A stretch of 64,000 nucleotides of DNA from Gaetbulibacter sp. 4G1 (GCF_002741945.1 NZ_MDVN01000023.1:62001-126000), one strand, 5' to 3'; positions 52,481 through 63,923 are shown, counted from the first letter of the stretch. Numbers and translations: made by a program. The notes: a model not told the origin generated them from the sequence alone.

Positions 52481-54766
52481 ATGAAAACATTAACAGCATT
52501 AAAAAAAGTATTTCTGCTTACTATAGTAGCAGCATTTCTATTCTCTTGTAGTGATGACGACAATCCAGTTCTTTTTAAAGAACAACAGAACATTGTAGGT
52601 TTAGCATTAGACTCTCCAGATTTAAGTAGTTTAGTAGCTGCTTTGCAACAGGCAAACCTTGTAGAAACATTAAATGGAAATGGACCATTTACTGTATTGG
52701 CACCTACAAATGCAGCATTTGATAAATTTTTATCTGACAATGGGTTCGCAAGCTTAAATGATGTACCAAATGATGTATTAACTCAAGTTTTATTAAACCA
52801 TGTTATCTCAGGAGATCTAAAATCATCTGGTTTATCTACTGGATATGGAAAAACTTTAGCAACAGAAGCATCTTCAAACAATAACTTAAGTCTTTATATA
52901 AACACCGAGTCTGGCGTTAATTTTAATGGTGTATCCGATGTAGTAACTGCAGATATTGATGCATCAAACGGTGTAATACATATAGTAGATGGTGTAATAG
53001 GCTTACCAAGTGTTGTAGATTTAGCTTTAGCTGATAACACATTTTCAATTTTAGTATCTGCATTAACAAGAAGTGACTTAACGTTTGATTATGTTACGAC
53101 ACTTTCAACTCCAAATGGAACAGCTCCCGCTCCTTTTACTGTATTTGCACCAACTAATGATGCTTTTGTAAGTTTGTTAGCTGAACTTGGAGTATCTTCA
53201 TTAGAAGAAATTGATGAACCAACTTTAAAAGCAACGTTAGATTTACATGCTGTTGCTGGCGCTAATGTTTTAGCTGCTGGTTTATCAGATGATATGATGG
53301 TTGGAACGTTAGGTGGAGATATCACCGCTAATGTAACTGGCGGAGCTACATTAACAGATTCTAACGGAAGAGTAAGCAACATAATAGTTACTGATGTACA
53401 AGCAGCCAATGGCGTTATACATGTAATTGACAAAGTAGTTTTACCAAAATTACCTGAAAATCTAGTTAGTAAAGCATACAACACTCCAGAGTTAAGTATT
53501 TTATATGATGCAATACAAGCTGCAGATTTAGCAGGGGCGCTTTCAGGAGAAGGTCCACTAACAGTATTAGCACCTACTAATGAGGCCTTTGCCGCCTTTT
53601 TAACTGATAATAATTTTGCGTCTTTAGGAGATATACCAACTGATATATTAGCACAAGTACTTTTAAATCATGTAATTGATGGTAGTGTAATGTCTACAGA
53701 TTTAACATCTGCAGGTGCAGGTTACGCTTCAACAATGGCAACAGGTGCTGGAGATAATAACATGAGTATTTTTTATGACACATCAAGTGGTGTAACATTT
53801 AATGGAATTTCAACCGTTACTGCAGCAGATGTTGAAGCTACTAATGGTGTAGTTCACATAGTTGATAAAGTTATTGGATTACCAACAGTAGTAGACCACG
53901 CACTTGCAAATCCAGGTTTTAGTAGTTTAGTTGCTGCCTTAGGAGCTGCAGACGGCGATTTAGTAAACGTGTTAAGTGGAGCAGGACCATTTACGGTATT
54001 GGCACCAGATGATGCAGCGTTTACAACTTTCTTAGATGGAGCAGCATTAGGTGATGTACCAACTGATGCATTGTCAAACATATTATTAAATCATGTATTA
54101 AGTGGTGTAACTATGTCTACAGATTTAGTTACAGCTGGTGCAGGATATACTAATACTAGTGCTACTGGTCCAGGAATGAATAACTTAAGCTTATACTTTA
54201 ATACTAGTGATGGTGTTAAATTTAATGGAGTGTCTTCAGTTGCTAAAGCTGATGTGGTAGCAAGTAATGGTATTATACATGCTGTTGATGCTGTAATAGG
54301 TATACCAACTGTTGTAACATTTGCTGCTGCTGATCCTAACTTTTCAACTTTAGTAACGGCATTAACAACATTAACTCCAGCTACTGATTTTGTATCAGTA
54401 TTATCTAGAACTGAAGGAATGAACGGTGATGGATTAAACCCTAACTTTACAGTATTTGCTCCAACTAATGCCGCTTTTGATGCATTAGCTAGTATACCTG
54501 GAGAAGCTGTTTTAACTCAAGTATTATTACACCATGTTATTGGTGATAATAATGTAACTTCTGGTGACTTAACACCTGATGGTGATACGGTCGCAGCAAG
54601 TTTACAAGGAGATAATATAACAGTAACATTACCAGGCAGTGGTGATAACATCGCAGATATAACCGATGGTGCTGGAAATTCTGATATTGGAGTTATAGCA
54701 GTAGATGTTCAAGCTGGTAATGGTGTAATACACGTAGTAAATAAAGTTTTACTACCTAGTAATTAA
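52481..54766 (+). CDS. Lipoprotein with five fasciclin (FAS1) domains
   Basis: 761 residues. A lipoprotein signal ends at Cys23 (FLFSCSDDDN), and the acidic residues right after the Cys match the surface-export signal described for Bacteroidota lipoproteins. Five FAS1 units of about 145 residues follow. Each has the H1 box (for example GPFTVLAPTNAAFDKFL, APFTVFAPTNDAFVSL, GPLTVLAPTNEAFAAFL, GPFTVLAPDDAAFTTFL, NFTVFAPTNAAFDAL) and ends with an H2 box of the NGVIHVVDKV type. Units 1, 3 and 4 are most alike, with a shared middle (NNLSLYxNTxSGVxFNG); units 2 and 5 form a second type. FAS1 domains mediate adhesion or matrix binding. Confidence 0.95.
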   Translation: MKTLTALKKVFLLTIVAAFLFSCSDDDNPVLFKEQQNIVGLALDSPDLSSLVAALQQANLVETLNGNGPFTVLAPTNAAFDKFLSDNGFASLNDVPNDVLTQVLLNHVISGDLKSSGLSTGYGKTLATEASSNNNLSLYINTESGVNFNGVSDVVTADIDASNGVIHIVDGVIGLPSVVDLALADNTFSILVSALTRSDLTFDYVTTLSTPNGTAPAPFTVFAPTNDAFVSLLAELGVSSLEEIDEPTLKATLDLHAVAGANVLAAGLSDDMMVGTLGGDITANVTGGATLTDSNGRVSNIIVTDVQAANGVIHVIDKVVLPKLPENLVSKAYNTPELSILYDAIQAADLAGALSGEGPLTVLAPTNEAFAAFLTDNNFASLGDIPTDILAQVLLNHVIDGSVMSTDLTSAGAGYASTMATGAGDNNMSIFYDTSSGVTFNGISTVTAADVEATNGVVHIVDKVIGLPTVVDHALANPGFSSLVAALGAADGDLVNVLSGAGPFTVLAPDDAAFTTFLDGAALGDVPTDALSNILLNHVLSGVTMSTDLVTAGAGYTNTSATGPGMNNLSLYFNTSDGVKFNGVSSVAKADVVASNGIIHAVDAVIGIPTVVTFAAADPNFSTLVTALTTLTPATDFVSVLSRTEGMNGDGLNPNFTVFAPTNAAFDALASIPGEAVLTQVLLHHVIGDNNVTSGDLTPDGDTVAASLQGDNITVTLPGSGDNIADITDGAGNSDIGVIAVDVQAGNGVIHVVNKVLLPSN

Positions 54767-54990
54767 TATTATAAAACAGCGATATAAATAAATGGTGGAG
54801 AAAATGCAGCTTTAATAGATGCGTACAATTAAAAACATTACCGCTGTTGATGTGAAATTAAAAAATTGTATAACCAAAAACTATCTTTTAAAGTTGCGTT
54901 CCACTATAAATAAAATTAAAAATATGATTTAGTTTGTTTAGTTTGATTGGTAGATTGTAGGCAGGAAAAAACTTGTCTATGAAAAAGAGG

Positions 54991-55018
54991 AGACTGTCTG
55001 AAAAGGCAGTCTTTTTTA
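54991..55018 (+). terminator. Terminator between converging fasciclin and MORN genes
   Basis: AGACTGTCT (54991-54999) pairs with AGGCAGTCT (55004-55012), one G-U, around GAAA, with a T run on the plus strand. The 225 bases before it hold no gene. Confidence 0.88.
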
Positions 55019-55717
55019 TTGCTTGTTTTTAATATACTTAGGCTTATATGTAAAATCTTTTTCTTTAATTAATTCTCCATTTTCGTAATACTTCCAAATA
55101 CCATGCTTCTTCCCCTTTTTGTATTGACCTTCTGTAATAAGCTCTCCTTTAGGATTATAATATTTTGAAGATCCGTGCAATTCTCCATTCAAATAAATAA
55201 ACTCTTTTAAAACAATGTTTTTCTCAGAGTACCAAATGGATTTACCTTCTAGCTTTCCATTTTTATAAAATTGTTTTTCAGCTATCTGTCCATTTTCATA
55301 ATACACAAAGCGCTCTCCTTCTAATATGCCATTCGCATTATAATTTTCCAAAGTCAATAGGTTATCATTTCTTTTCTGGTAATATTTCCATTCTCCTATA
55401 TACTTTTTTTTATCCATTTTACCTTCGCTAATAAGTTTTCCTCTAGAGGATAAAAAGGTAACATAAGCAATGTTATCAGTTTTATTAAACTGCTTAGTCG
55501 CAGTTAAAACAGCTTTCTTCTTTATATTTTTATAAAACTTAAATAACCCTATTTCTTTACCGTGTAAAAATTCACCTTCATATCTTAAAACTTTGGTACC
55601 ATCAAATGTTTTTTTCCAAATACCATGGCGTTTGCCATTAGCATCAAATTGATTGATGTTTTGGGCAAAAGTCAGCGAGGTTAATAGTGATAACAAGAAA
55701 ATAAAAATGTGTTTCAT
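55016..55717 (-). CDS. Secreted MORN-repeat (YwqK-like) protein
   Basis: 233 residues with a signal peptide (IFIFLLSLLTSLTFA). Repeated MORN_2 units of the type G-x-W/L-x-x-Y-x-x-N-G-x-x-x-x-E follow: GKRHGIWKKTF, EGEFLHGKEIGLFKFY, EGERFVYYENGQIAEKQFY, NGELHGSSKYYNPKGELIT and KKGKKHGIWKYYENGEL. This repeat type is named from the YwqK antitoxin of Bacillus, but no toxin lies nearby, and in Bacteroidota such proteins are common single genes. Function unknown. Confidence 0.88.
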   Translation of the reverse strand: MKHIFIFLLSLLTSLTFAQNINQFDANGKRHGIWKKTFDGTKVLRYEGEFLHGKEIGLFKFYKNIKKKAVLTATKQFNKTDNIAYVTFLSSRGKLISEGKMDKKKYIGEWKYYQKRNDNLLTLENYNANGILEGERFVYYENGQIAEKQFYKNGKLEGKSIWYSEKNIVLKEFIYLNGELHGSSKYYNPKGELITEGQYKKGKKHGIWKYYENGELIKEKDFTYKPKYIKNKQ

Positions 55718-55770
55718 TTTGAAAAATTTATATTATACTAACGAAAAATATTTTCAAATTGTATATTACA

Positions 55771-55802
55771 AAAAAGCTGCCAAACATAATTGACAGCTTT
55801 TT
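55771..55802 (-). terminator. Terminator of yidC
   Basis: AAAAAGCTG (55771-55779) pairs with CAGCTTTTT (55794-55802) around a 14-base interior. T runs on both strands would allow use in either direction. It lies about 50 bp after the yidC stop. Confidence 0.8.
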
Positions 55803-55853
55803 ATTTTGAAAACTAATATTATATAACTGCTCTCAGTGAGGCAGAATTCTTTA

Positions 55854-57749
55854 CTACTTACGTTTTTGTTGTGCCTGTTTTTGTTTTTCAGCTTGCTCCA
55901 TCATTTCTGCCATTTTTTTCTGAAAACGCCCTTGTTTTTTAGGCTTCTTTTTGTTCTCTTGAATTTGTGCATGAATTTTATCTTCATCAAGAATATAATT
56001 CTTAATAACCAATATAATGCCAATACTAATTAAGTTAGAAATAAAATAATACAAACTCAATCCCGATGCATAATTATTAAAGAAAAACAACATCATAATT
56101 GGTGAGAAGTACATCATATACTTCATCATTTTTCCCATATCTGGCATACCTTCTTGTGTTGGTTGCGATGCCATTTGTTGTCCTGTAGTTAAACGCATAT
56201 AAAAGAAAATAGCTATAGATGCCAATATTGGAAATAAGCTTACGTGGTCTCCATAAAATGGAATATGAAATGGTAATTCTGCAATGGTATCATATGATGA
56301 TAAGTCTTTTACCCATAGAAAACTCTTTTGACGTAAATCGAATGCTGATGGGAAAAACTGAAACAATGCGTAAAATACTGGCAACTGTATTAATGCAGGC
56401 ATACAACCAGCCATAGGGCTTGCTCCTGCTTTAGTTTGCAATGCCATAGTTTCTTGCTGAGCTTTTACTTTATTATTTTTATGCTTCTCGCGAATAGCAT
56501 CTAATTCTGGTTTTAGGATTTTTAATTTAGCTTGCGATAAAAACTGTTTATATTGTACAAAAGACATTAACAATTTTATCAGTATCGTCATAACAATAAT
56601 AGCAATACCATAAGGTAAAAAGCTTCCTAAAAGTGCAAATAAAGGAATAAAAAGGTAACGATTAATCCATCCAAAAATACCCCAGCCAAGTGGTACAATT
56701 TCATCTAAATTTCTATCATAACTATTTAATACCTTATAATCGCTAGGACCATAATACCAATCCATGGTTTTGTTTATTTCACCACCTGCAAGCTCTAAAG
56801 GCAATGTAGTAGTAAAAGCTTTAGTATAAACAGTATCTATTTCTTCGTCTTGAACTAAATTTTGGGATGTGAATTTTCCTGTTTTAAAAGGAGAATCAGC
56901 TAATAAAATAGATGTAAAGAAATGTTGCTTAAACGCTACGTAACTTACATCTTCAGCAGTGTCTTCAGTTTGTTCTTGTTGCCCTAAATAATCGTCTTTT
57001 CCATCTTCATACTCAAAAACAACTTCCGTATATCTATTCTCATAAGAAATACTTTTTGCATGACGGTACGATTTTAAATTCCAATCTAAATTTACAGCTT
57101 GAGAACTATTAATCACATCGCTTAAGCCTTGAGAACGAATAGTGAAATCCATCATATAATCACCTTCCTTCAGTTCGTAACGGTATTCTAAAAATTTACT
57201 TTCTGATACCTTTAGCTTCATTGAAACAACCGTAACATCACCATTTTTAGTTACAGATGATTCAAAATATAAGTCTTTAGTATTAAGAATTCTGCTATCT
57301 GTTGTTCCAAAATTAATATTAAAAGCTGCATTATTATCTTTAATTATATAGATAGGAACAGAATCAAAATCTACAAACTTCTTTAATTTAACTTCAGAAA
57401 GATAACCTCCTTTATTATTGAATTTTAAAGCTAATAAATCACTTTCTACTAAGGTTTCTTTATCAGATGCATTTGCAGCTGAATAAGCAAAAGCTCCTAG
57501 CTTATTTTGTAAATTAATTTGTTGTAGGGAATCTGAAACTGCTGGTGCTTTATAATCTTCTGCAGTAGTTACTTTAGTTTGCTCTGATGCTTCAGCCTTT
57601 TTCTCTGCTTCAACTTGTTCTTGTTTTGCTTTTTCTTGAGCTTCTAATTCTTCTGGTGTTGGTTGGTTTTGCCATAGCCAAAACATCATTATTCCAAAAA
57701 TAAGTATAAAACCTATAATTGAATTAATATCTAATTTCTTTTCTTCCAT
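55854..57749 (-). CDS. yidC: Membrane protein insertase YidC
   Basis: 631 residues. An N-terminal membrane segment (IIGFILIFGIMMFWLWQN) is followed by a Gln/Glu/Lys-rich linker, a large periplasmic beta domain (about 90-345), and the conserved five-helix C-terminal domain with YGIAIIVMTILIKLLMSFVQ, KLKILKPELDAIREKHKNN, AGCMPALIQLPVFYALFQFF and YYFISNLISIGIILVIKNYI. A Lys/Gln-rich tail ends the protein. It inserts membrane proteins with SecYEG or alone. It is 123 bp downstream of pyrG on the same strand. Confidence 0.97.
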   Translation of the reverse strand: MEEKKLDINSIIGFILIFGIMMFWLWQNQPTPEELEAQEKAKQEQVEAEKKAEASEQTKVTTAEDYKAPAVSDSLQQINLQNKLGAFAYSAANASDKETLVESDLLALKFNNKGGYLSEVKLKKFVDFDSVPIYIIKDNNAAFNINFGTTDSRILNTKDLYFESSVTKNGDVTVVSMKLKVSESKFLEYRYELKEGDYMMDFTIRSQGLSDVINSSQAVNLDWNLKSYRHAKSISYENRYTEVVFEYEDGKDDYLGQQEQTEDTAEDVSYVAFKQHFFTSILLADSPFKTGKFTSQNLVQDEEIDTVYTKAFTTTLPLELAGGEINKTMDWYYGPSDYKVLNSYDRNLDEIVPLGWGIFGWINRYLFIPLFALLGSFLPYGIAIIVMTILIKLLMSFVQYKQFLSQAKLKILKPELDAIREKHKNNKVKAQQETMALQTKAGASPMAGCMPALIQLPVFYALFQFFPSAFDLRQKSFLWVKDLSSYDTIAELPFHIPFYGDHVSLFPILASIAIFFYMRLTTGQQMASQPTQEGMPDMGKMMKYMMYFSPIMMLFFFNNYASGLSLYYFISNLISIGIILVIKNYILDEDKIHAQIQENKKKPKKQGRFQKKMAEMMEQAEKQKQAQQKRK

Positions 57750-57872
57750 ATTTTAGTTGGTGTCATTTTGATTATAATGAAGAATCTGTATTAAGAGATA
57801 TTCTGACTACACTCAATATGACAAAGTATTGATTTTATATAGTTTAATGAATTAACAAAAAGCTATCCAATT

Positions 57873-59546
<1,674 letters not shown>

Positions 59547-59708
59547 TTAAAATAGTTATTAATGAACTCTTATCGAATTTTATATTTAAAGATTTTGATA
59601 CAATTTTCTCTTTCACTCGTCTCTTTTTTTAAAATAACTTAAAAAAAATGCAATAGATTCGGAAAAATTCGTCTTTCTAATTGTAAAGCTATTAAAAAAG
59701 GCTTTTAA

Positions 59709-60254
59709 ATGAACTCAGAATCAGAAAACAATAAAAAGCTCAAAGATTTTTTTGGTAAAGAATACCATTCGCTTAAAGCTTATGTAAATTCTAAAATAAG
59801 GGCAAATGCAGATCGAGATGCCGAGGACATTATACAAGATGTAGCTTTAAAATTATTTACTGGAGCTGACAGATATTCACCAATAAACAATGTAGCAGGT
59901 TTTGTTTATTACGCTATTAAAAATAAGATTATTGATGTAATGAGAACGAATAACAAGCAAATTATTAATCATGAAAGTCAAAGTGAGGCTAAATTAATTG
60001 AGTTTGCTAGCTTATTATATGACACATCTGATAATTATTATGCAGAACAGATGAAAGATGAGCTAAAGAAAGCCATATTAAACCTTAAACAAGATTATCG
60101 TGATATTATAATTGCAGTAGATTTTGAAAACTACACTTATAAGGAAATCGCTTTAGAAACTGGAGTTCCAGTTGGAACACTAATGTCGAGAAGACATAGA
60201 GCTATTTCACTTTTGTACAAAAATTTAAAACATAAAAAAGAAATTATTAATTAA
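59709..60254 (+). CDS. ECF-type RNA polymerase sigma factor (second copy in window)
   Basis: 181 residues. Region 2: FFGKEYHSLKAYVNSKIRAN, DRDAEDIIQDVALKLF, NVAGFVYYAIKNKIIDVMR. Region 4: LKQDYRDIIIAVDFENYTYKEIALETGVPVGTLMSRRHRAI. It is followed by two small genes on the same strand (gaps of 11 bp and an 8-bp overlap), neither of which looks like a standard anti-sigma factor. The 195-bp upstream gap is very AT-rich, with no clear vegetative promoter, which would fit self-activation. Confidence 0.93.
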   Translation: MNSESENNKKLKDFFGKEYHSLKAYVNSKIRANADRDAEDIIQDVALKLFTGADRYSPINNVAGFVYYAIKNKIIDVMRTNNKQIINHESQSEAKLIEFASLLYDTSDNYYAEQMKDELKKAILNLKQDYRDIIIAVDFENYTYKEIALETGVPVGTLMSRRHRAISLLYKNLKHKKEIIN

Positions 60255-60265
60255 AAAAAAAACAT

Positions 60266-60664
60266 ATGTCAAATTATTTTAAACATAAATTTCGTGGAAA
60301 ATCTCTAGGAGAGATTATAGGGATAGTAATTTTTGGAGGCATTTTTATAACTGGTTTAGCTATATTATTTGGTTTTATAATAATGTGGTTATGGAATTGG
60401 TTAATGCCTATGATATTTGGACTTACCACACTTACATTTTGGGAAGCTGTCGGAATTTTTATACTCTTTAAAATATTACTTGGTGGTTGTAATTTTGGAG
60501 GTGACGGTAATTCATCAAAGAAATCAAAATCTAGTTGCAAAGAAGGTGGCAAAGGTGAGTTTTCTAAATGGAAACATTATGACAAGTTTTGGAAAGAAGA
60601 AGGCAATGAAGCTTATGAAAAATACATTGAACGTATGACTAATGAGACTGAATCAAATGATTAA
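60266..60664 (+). CDS. Small two-helix membrane protein in a sigma-factor operon
   Basis: 132 residues: a basic start (MSNYFKHKFRGKSLGEI), then membrane helices IIGIVIFGGIFITGLAILFGFIIMWLWNWL and LTFWEAVGIFILFKILLGG, a Cys/Gly/Ser/Lys-rich bridge (NFGGDGNSSKKSKSSCKEGG) and a charged amphipathic tail (WKHYDKFWKEEGNEAYEKY). It lies 11 bp after the ECF sigma gene. By place it could control the sigma factor or be its target. I do not recognise a named family. Confidence 0.82.
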   Translation: MSNYFKHKFRGKSLGEIIGIVIFGGIFITGLAILFGFIIMWLWNWLMPMIFGLTTLTFWEAVGIFILFKILLGGCNFGGDGNSSKKSKSSCKEGGKGEFSKWKHYDKFWKEEGNEAYEKYIERMTNETESND

Positions 60665-60911
60665 TTTTTTTTATCATAATTATAAATCATCTTCAAAATT
60701 ATTAATATTTAAAACAAATATTAAGACAAAGAAAAAGGTAAAAAATATAAAACCTTTTTTCGACAACCATTCTAGTGTTATAAAATGGTCTATTGATATT
60801 GAAGATATAGATAATGTGCTAAAGATTGAAGCTACCACTAATTCAAGTGAAAACGATTTTATTAATCAAATAAAAGCGCTAGGGTTTTATTGTGATGTTT
60901 TGGCAGATTAA
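60657..60911 (+). CDS. Small soluble protein, possibly HMA-like without the metal cysteines
   Basis: 84 residues from an ATG that overlaps the previous gene by 8 bp (an ATG 15 bp upstream is in frame but deeper in that gene). The C-terminal half, VIKWSIDIEDIDNVLKIEA then FINQIKALGFYCDVL, resembles the second half of heavy-metal-associated ferredoxin-like folds, but no Cys-x-x-Cys is present. It is probably the third gene of the sigma operon. Weak assignment. Confidence 0.65.
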   Translation: MINFFYHNYKSSSKLLIFKTNIKTKKKVKNIKPFFDNHSSVIKWSIDIEDIDNVLKIEATTNSSENDFINQIKALGFYCDVLAD

Positions 60912-60918
60912 TTATTAT

Positions 60919-61146
60919 TTACTTAGGGTACTGCTTTTTAATATTTCGTATTAAATCTTCAAGTCCATTTAATTTAAGCTCGTAAACTTGTTTAAGCATA
61001 GTTCCTAATTTTCCTTTAGGAAAACCTTTATTATTATACCAAACCACATAATATTCTGGTAAATCAATTAAATAGCGATCTTTATATTTCCCAAAAGGCA
61101 TTTTGGTATGCGCTAATTTTATTAGAAAATCTTTGTCAGGAGTCAT
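60919..61146 (-). CDS. DUF3820 family small protein
   Basis: 75 residues with LIKLAHTKMPFGKYKDRYLIDLPEYYVVW and GFPKGKLGTML, the DUF3820 pattern (tryptophan and G-K-Y-K landmarks). The family has no firmly known function. It lies 4 bp after the DUF922 gene on the same strand, as the last gene of that unit. Confidence 0.92.
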   Translation of the reverse strand: MTPDKDFLIKLAHTKMPFGKYKDRYLIDLPEYYVVWYNNKGFPKGKLGTMLKQVYELKLNGLEDLIRNIKKQYPK

Positions 61147-61150
61147 GCTA

Positions 61151-61693
61151 CTACTCTACAGATTTATACTTTGAAAACTTTTTAAGCTCTTCAGCAATAT
61201 AAGTTTTCCATTTCGCTTGATTTTCAAAATTCCTAGAGTAATTGCTTTCAGTATCATATTTATTCTGCAAAAGAGACAATTCTTTATTTATCGCTTTATT
61301 AAGCTCTCGCAATTCCTTTTTGATGTTGTTTGATAGTTTTAGCTGACTTATTCGATGCCTAAACTTACGCGCATGTAGCTCAGTAATATCAAAATGTAAT
61401 TGCTCGTGTCCTAAAACATGAGCATCGGCTACATCTGGTTTATACCATGATTGTTCTGGATAAAAATGACAAAACACTTCGGTAGTAAAACTTATAACTC
61501 TAGAATCTGATTCTTTTACTGAAAACCCAAACGAAATACCAGAAGCAGTTATGGCTACTGCACTAACACCATAATCTGGTTTTCCATTAAAATCTGCCCA
61601 AGATAACTTATAAGATTCGTTCCAAGACATTACAGCTTCGTCTTGAACGCAAAAAAAACAGCATAAAATTAAAAGTACTTTTACCACAGACAA
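61151..61693 (-). CDS. DUF922-type predicted secreted zinc protease
   Basis: 180 residues with a short signal-like N-terminus (VVKVLLILCCFFCV). The DUF922 domain follows: WNESYKLSWADFNGKPDY, then HVLGHEQLHFDITELHARKF with the H-E-x-x-H core (96-100) that would hold zinc. The C-terminal part is helical. It is 40 bp downstream of the LysM gene, so the two may act in the same envelope process. Confidence 0.9.
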   Translation of the reverse strand: MSVVKVLLILCCFFCVQDEAVMSWNESYKLSWADFNGKPDYGVSAVAITASGISFGFSVKESDSRVISFTTEVFCHFYPEQSWYKPDVADAHVLGHEQLHFDITELHARKFRHRISQLKLSNNIKKELRELNKAINKELSLLQNKYDTESNYSRNFENQAKWKTYIAEELKKFSKYKSVE

Positions 61694-61733
61694 ACAATTA
61701 CTATAACAATTATAAAACGGTTAGCTAGTAAGC

Positions 61734-63662
61734 TTATTGTTTTACCTCAACAATTGTTAAATCTTGATACTTTACTAAATATACGGAATCGTTATAATAA
61801 CCACCGAAAAGCTTCTTTTTGTACGCAAACTTGTTTTCAATATATTCTGTTAGTGGCGCATTGTTAACAGACATAAACAAATCTTCTGAAGTTACTATAC
61901 GTAATATTACGTCCATAGTTAAATCAAACCCTTTAACTGCAGCACTATTTGGCGTCGTGTTATAAAGTCTCCTATACCTATTAACGAAAACATTATCATC
62001 AGCTTCGTTATACGATTTTGATGTTGCTGCATAATGAAATTGCAATTTTGATAGATGTTCGTTTGACACCCCATCAGCAGTAAATGCATTATTCATATTT
62101 GCAGTAACTAATGTTATTTCTAGAGCATCAGTATTTGTACTTTTATCTTCTTCTTTAATTAACGATGCTAAAATACTAGTAGCATTAGACACAAAGCCTT
62201 CGTTTTTTGTTTCTAAAAACACAATATTTTTACCTGGCTTTAGGGCATCTTCAATATCTTGCTTTGTAACAAAAAATTCATCCTCTCCACTTTTCTTGTT
62301 TTTTCTGGAATGAACTTGCTTAGCATAATTAAATTCACGCTTTAAATCATTTGATACATTTGTGTGTTTAGAATCTGATATTATTATAATGTTGCTAGTC
62401 AGAGTATCAGCTTTTATATAATTGACCAAAGTACTTTTTAATCTATCATTTGATGGTTTTGATTGAAATACATTGTCGTACAACTTTACATTGGTGCCAA
62501 TTGGAGACACAATAGGCACATTATAACGTCTTAATTTTGATGCGGCTTTCTCAAAAGTATTTGAGGTTAATGGGCCTATAACAACATCTACCGTTTCAAA
62601 ATCATTATCGTCTATTATTTTTGAAACCTCTCCAACTTCATTCTTAGTATCGTAAACATCTACTTTAACTGAAACCCCTAAAGTTTTTAAAGAATCTATG
62701 GCTAATAAAACACCAGAATAGAAATCTAATGATGCATTTAAATAACGGTCTTTTATTATACTTTTTTTAGTATCATCAGCAGTATTAAAATCTACTCGAT
62801 TCAATCTAAAAGGTAGCATAATAGCAATGCGTTTTGTATTAAAATCAACAATACTATCAGATAAATTAATTTTGTTTGATTCTTCAATTGAAAAAGTGTC
62901 AGAAAAAGGTATTTTTAAAATCATACCTACTTTTAATCCACTTTCTGCCAACCCTGGGTTTAATGCTTCTATTTCGGTTTGTTCTAACCCTAATTTAAGT
63001 TTTAATCGGTAAAACCCTTCTTTTGGCAATACCTTATAATAGCTGTATTTTTCGTCAACCTCTTGCTCTTTATCATCGTCAATGTTTGGCACTAAAATTT
63101 CTTGACCATCTTGTAAAACTTCTCCCATTTCTGGATTAAGTTCTTCTAGCTCTCTAACAGAAATTCCAAATCTATATGCAATTCGCCATTTACCTTCTTT
63201 AGGCTGTACAATGTAAGTTTTGGTAAGCTCTACTTCTTCTATTTCTTCAGTTATTTTAAATATTGGTATTTGAAGCTTATCTCCCTTTCTAAGCGGATCT
63301 GCATATAGAAATTTATTATACTTTTTTATATCCTCTTCAGATATGTCGTATTTTTTAGCTAAGCTATATAAGGTTTCTTTTCTTCTTGTTTTATGTTTTT
63401 TAAACCCTTGTAACTCTTTAACTAGAGTAATTTTAGGTTTTTTAGATTTTGAAACTGGAATAATTAAAACTGTATTTGGTTTTAATTCCTCTTTTGCATC
63501 AGGATTTAATGCATAAATATCTGAAACAGTAACATAATAGCTACTTGCTATTTGCTCAATAGTTTCTCCTTTTTTAACTTGATGAGTGCTAAAATTTTGA
63601 GCATTGACAGTATTAAAACTAAAAAGTAGTATTAAACATAAAACGAAAAGAAATTTATTCAT
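61734..63662 (-). CDS. LysM protein with a periplasmic binding-protein domain
   Basis: 642 residues. A signal peptide (FLFVLCLILLFSFNTVNA) is followed by four LysM-like repeats in about 25-250 (THQVKKGETIEQIASSYYVT, KHKTRRKETLYSLAKKYDIS, YIVQPKEGKWRIAYRFGISV, YKVLPKEGFYRLKLKLGLE). From about 275 a type I periplasmic-binding fold follows (RIAIMLPFRLNRVDF, FYSGVLLAIDSLKTLG, VDVVIGPLTSNTFEKAAS, VPIVSPIG), as in branched-amino-acid receptors. It should bind peptidoglycan and a small ligand. The gene after guaA in related genomes is often of this type. Confidence 0.9.
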   Translation of the reverse strand: MNKFLFVLCLILLFSFNTVNAQNFSTHQVKKGETIEQIASSYYVTVSDIYALNPDAKEELKPNTVLIIPVSKSKKPKITLVKELQGFKKHKTRRKETLYSLAKKYDISEEDIKKYNKFLYADPLRKGDKLQIPIFKITEEIEEVELTKTYIVQPKEGKWRIAYRFGISVRELEELNPEMGEVLQDGQEILVPNIDDDKEQEVDEKYSYYKVLPKEGFYRLKLKLGLEQTEIEALNPGLAESGLKVGMILKIPFSDTFSIEESNKINLSDSIVDFNTKRIAIMLPFRLNRVDFNTADDTKKSIIKDRYLNASLDFYSGVLLAIDSLKTLGVSVKVDVYDTKNEVGEVSKIIDDNDFETVDVVIGPLTSNTFEKAASKLRRYNVPIVSPIGTNVKLYDNVFQSKPSNDRLKSTLVNYIKADTLTSNIIIISDSKHTNVSNDLKREFNYAKQVHSRKNKKSGEDEFFVTKQDIEDALKPGKNIVFLETKNEGFVSNATSILASLIKEEDKSTNTDALEITLVTANMNNAFTADGVSNEHLSKLQFHYAATSKSYNEADDNVFVNRYRRLYNTTPNSAAVKGFDLTMDVILRIVTSEDLFMSVNNAPLTEYIENKFAYKKKLFGGYYNDSVYLVKYQDLTIVEVKQ

Positions 63663-63923
63663 GTAATCTATTTTTTAAAATTGCGTTAAAGATATTATCC
63701 TTAGACATCTATCTGGGTAAATTTTATTCTTCTATTTTTACTATTTGCATATAGTATGCCAAAAATAAAAGATAAAATGTAAAGCCTGACACTATTTTTT
63801 TAACTTACTTAATTATATACGAGTATTTAATAAAAATCAGATAACTTTATACAATAAATATAGTTTATAAATATTGAGATCCCCAAATATTATGACACAC
63901 TAATGATTAGCTAGTCACTAAAA

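Noticed and set aside
53089-54081. Minus-strand frames within the fasciclin gene
   Set aside because: They arise from the repeated FAS1 codons on the other strand; the plus-strand gene has a promoter, signal peptide and clear domains.
55016-55717. YwqK-type toxin-antitoxin system
   Set aside because: Only MORN repeats and a signal peptide are present; no toxin gene is adjacent, and the neighbours are converging or separate units.
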